Shown: positions 62,177 to 64,000 of the stretch, piece by piece
Layout: every line of letters begins with the position of its first letter
How positions within the stretch are numbered: the stretch's first letter is position 1
Source: BM714 sp964484935
GTDB lineage: Bacteria > Bacillota > Clostridia > Peptostreptococcales > BM714
Direction: 5' to 3'
Assembly: GCA_964484935.1 (NCBI GenBank)
Contig: CAZAFW010000001.1
Span: 62,001-126,000, forward strand
DNA length: 64,000 nucleotides
The notes under the pieces: generated by a model
Seen by the model: only the letters and a program-made list of their open reading frames with translations
The model's database searches: none
What the model was told of the DNA's origin: nothing
Program-made: the position numbers and the translations under genes

Positions 62177-64000
62177 CTATTTCAGCCTTTTTACTTTAAA
62201 TGCCGATATTGCAGATTTTTCCTTTTCATTCAAACTATAAAGATTGCAAACAAAATCATCAACAAGCCTTTCGTCCCTTTCACCACAATCATGCACTCTA
62301 GAAAGCCATTTTACCGACTGCCCAGTCAAAGGTGGTATTGGAATCCTCTTAAGCGGAGTATGGTACAGTTCGAGCTGCCTGCCTTTTCTTTTACCGTTGT
62401 TGCACAGCCAAAAGTATACAACACTCGAATTCAAAATACAGCAAAGCGCTTTCATATGGCTTGATTCCATTTTGCCTTTTATGAAATATATGTCTGCACT
62501 TCCGTAACAATCGTTTTCTGTATACACAAAACGATTGTCCAAAGCCCTGTGTGGAACCATTATTTTGGGCCCTTTGAATATTTCTTCGTCTCTTGGCCAT
62601 TGCAGCTCATACCAACTCCTTGCCCCGTTTATTACTTCCCTTCTCTTTGAAAGAATATTCCGGTAGGGATTTAGGTGGTCTAGGACTGCATCAACAGATT
62701 TTTTTTCTTCTTTTTCGACTTTCGCGCCTGTAACATACAATATAAGCCTTTTTGACTGCTTCAGAGAATACCTGCCTATATCCGAATTTTTATAGAAAGG
62801 TTTGAGGAGTGCCGAATTTCTTAGACTTTCCGGAACATTTTTGATTGATTCAAATACGTAGACAGGTTCATTGACGTGCAAATTTTCCTTCGCCGCAGCA
62901 ATGTTCCTTTTGCTTGTCCTGTCGCATCCCGATACAAGGCCCTGTCTCACTTCGCAAAAATCACCCAAGGAACATTCCGAATTTTTTCTTATGCTCATTG
63001 ATGCATCTTTGAACGCAGCATTCTCATACAATACTATGTTTCCTTCAAAATCATATATGGATTCGCCGTCTATTTTCTGCATTTCTGCTTTTTTAACAGC
63101 TTCCTTAAAACAGTCCGATTTCCCTTTTGCGATTTTAAGCACTGTTTCAATTTTATAGGCGGGCTTCTTTTGAATTGTGAAAAGCATATTGTGCTGGCCC
63201 TTTGCGGTACTGAAAATTTCCACATCCTCAAGCGTGCATATTTCTCTAAATAAAGTATTCTCATTCAAGAAAGTCCTGAGTTTTTTTGCTCCGTCCGCGG
63301 TTGTGAAATAATTTGTTGTTACATATGACGCAATTCCGCCTGGGTTTAACATTTCAACGGCCTTATAGATGAAATAGTAAAAATAATCCATTTTAGCTTC
63401 GTAGAAGCGTTGACCGAAATCCGACATTCTTGCATTGTTGAAAATATCCATGTTCCCTTTTTCGCCAAGATATGGCGGATTTCCCAAAACCAGATCATAA
63501 GAATTGCCAAACCATAAATCAGAAACCGCATCCCCTGTAAATATAACAGGGTTAATTCTTTCCATATTGAAGGCACCCAAAAAACGCTTCAAAAGCATAA
63601 TCAAGAACAACTCGAGTCCCTGCTTGTGCAAATCATTGGCAAAAATACCATGGTTGACTTGTTTCAACAATATTTCTTTTATCTCCTTTTCTGAAGAAAT
63701 GCATGTTTTCAAGGCCCTTTCCATAACAAGAATCGTCTTCAGCAAAAAAAGGCCGGACCCTGCAGAAATATCAATAGTCCTTATTACAATGTCCCGGTTT
63801 TCCTTCAATATGCTCCCAAGTGTCTCATAAAACTTTCCATGGTCTGGTCCATATACGCCTTTTTCTTCGAATTTTTTTTCAAGCGCATAAAAAATGCCTC
63901 TTTCCACCAGGTAAGCCGCAACAGGCTCCGGAGTATACACACTCGCCGTTGAAATGCGCAGCGATTCCTCCATGTATCCCTGCAAAAACAATCCATGCAA
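62177..64000 (-). CDS. N6-adenine DNA methyltransferase, CamA-like orphan type (edge of window)
   Basis: Eco57I/type IIG-class adenine methyltransferase with a C-terminal TaqI-like target recognition region; 607 codons are open to the window edge. Motif I is DISAGSGLFLL (about residues 77-87 from the edge), motif IV is NPPY (174-177). The C-terminal half has GCDRT, RREVINGARSWYELQWPRD, IMVPHRALDNRFVY and CILNSSVVY. These track closely, in order and spacing, with what I recall of the C. difficile orphan methyltransferase CamA. No nuclease motif was seen. An ATG at 63973 would give 598 residues; a start outside the window is also possible. It lies 27 bases upstream of comEC. Confidence 0.8.
   Translation of the reverse strand: MHGLFLQGYMEESLRISTASVYTPEPVAAYLVERGIFYALEKKFEEKGVYGPDHGKFYETLGSILKENRDIVIRTIDISAGSGLFLLKTILVMERALKTCISSEKEIKEILLKQVNHGIFANDLHKQGLELFLIMLLKRFLGAFNMERINPVIFTGDAVSDLWFGNSYDLVLGNPPYLGEKGNMDIFNNARMSDFGQRFYEAKMDYFYYFIYKAVEMLNPGGIASYVTTNYFTTADGAKKLRTFLNENTLFREICTLEDVEIFSTAKGQHNMLFTIQKKPAYKIETVLKIAKGKSDCFKEAVKKAEMQKIDGESIYDFEGNIVLYENAAFKDASMSIRKNSECSLGDFCEVRQGLVSGCDRTSKRNIAAAKENLHVNEPVYVFESIKNVPESLRNSALLKPFYKNSDIGRYSLKQSKRLILYVTGAKVEKEEKKSVDAVLDHLNPYRNILSKRREVINGARSWYELQWPRDEEIFKGPKIMVPHRALDNRFVYTENDCYGSADIYFIKGKMESSHMKALCCILNSSVVYFWLCNNGKRKGRQLELYHTPLKRIPIPPLTGQSVKWLSRVHDCGERDERLVDDFVCNLYSLNEKEKSAISAFKVKRLK

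Noticed and set aside
1..64000. tRNA genes, CRISPR arrays, insertion sequences, prophage
   Set aside because: Gaps between genes are short, and none contains a cloverleaf, regular direct repeats, a transposase or phage-type genes.

Overview
The window is a gene-dense, moderately AT-rich chromosome segment of a low-GC Gram-positive bacterium, most likely an anaerobic member of class Clostridia. Pointers are the DUF881/Sbp genes inside the division cluster, pyruvate phosphate dikinase beside its DUF299 regulator and a CcpN-like regulator, the HrcA/CIRCE heat-shock operon with PrmA, RsmE and MtaB behind it, a one-chain glycyl-tRNA synthetase under a T-box, and MurE with the DNPR motif of meso-diaminopimelate-adding enzymes. 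Almost every gene lies on the minus strand; only ychF and rpsT are on plus. No tRNA, CRISPR array, insertion sequence or prophage is visible.

Reading along the minus strand (high to low coordinates), the window opens with a CamA-like orphan adenine methyltransferase (edge-truncated or nearly complete), then comEC and holA. After rpsT (plus) come lepA, an unrecognised structured RNA, hemW, and hrcA-grpE-dnaK-dnaJ under CIRCE with prmA-rsmE-mtaB behind. Next are a HIT protein, rpsU-yqeY, phoH-ybeY-DUF3048-cdd-era-mgtE-recO-DUF4342, T-box-controlled glyS, ccpN-yqfL-ppdK, dgt, dnaG-rpoD-trmK-nif3, and the RNase P RNA gene.

A small salvage/NAD-linked run follows: sirtuin, DUF1232, hpt, deoC and a degenerate ADP-ribosylglycohydrolase-like protein. 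ychF is transcribed away from an M16 peptidase pair plus lgt. The last third is a nearly complete dcw cluster: mraZ, rsmH, ftsL, ftsI, murE, murF, mraY, murD, ftsW, murG, ftsQ, two DUF881 genes, sbp and ftsZ, then nrdR, a DUF512 radical SAM protein, der and gpsA (cut by the window edge). It makes lipid II and builds the divisome; ftsA, murC, murB and ddl are not here.

The most informative pattern is an absence. Three junctions where endospore formers carry sporulation genes are closed: ftsZ/nrdR (no spoIIGA-sigE-sigG), yqeY/phoH (no yqfC-yqfD) and rpsT/lepA (no gpr-spoIIP). This points to a lineage that does not form spores. Other items worth a look are the lepA-hemW RNA, the CamA-like methylase, a probable ATT start for rpoD, MraZ boxes phased at 10/20 bp, an internal promoter with a hairpin before murE, a separate dnaJ promoter, and heavy use of TTG starts.
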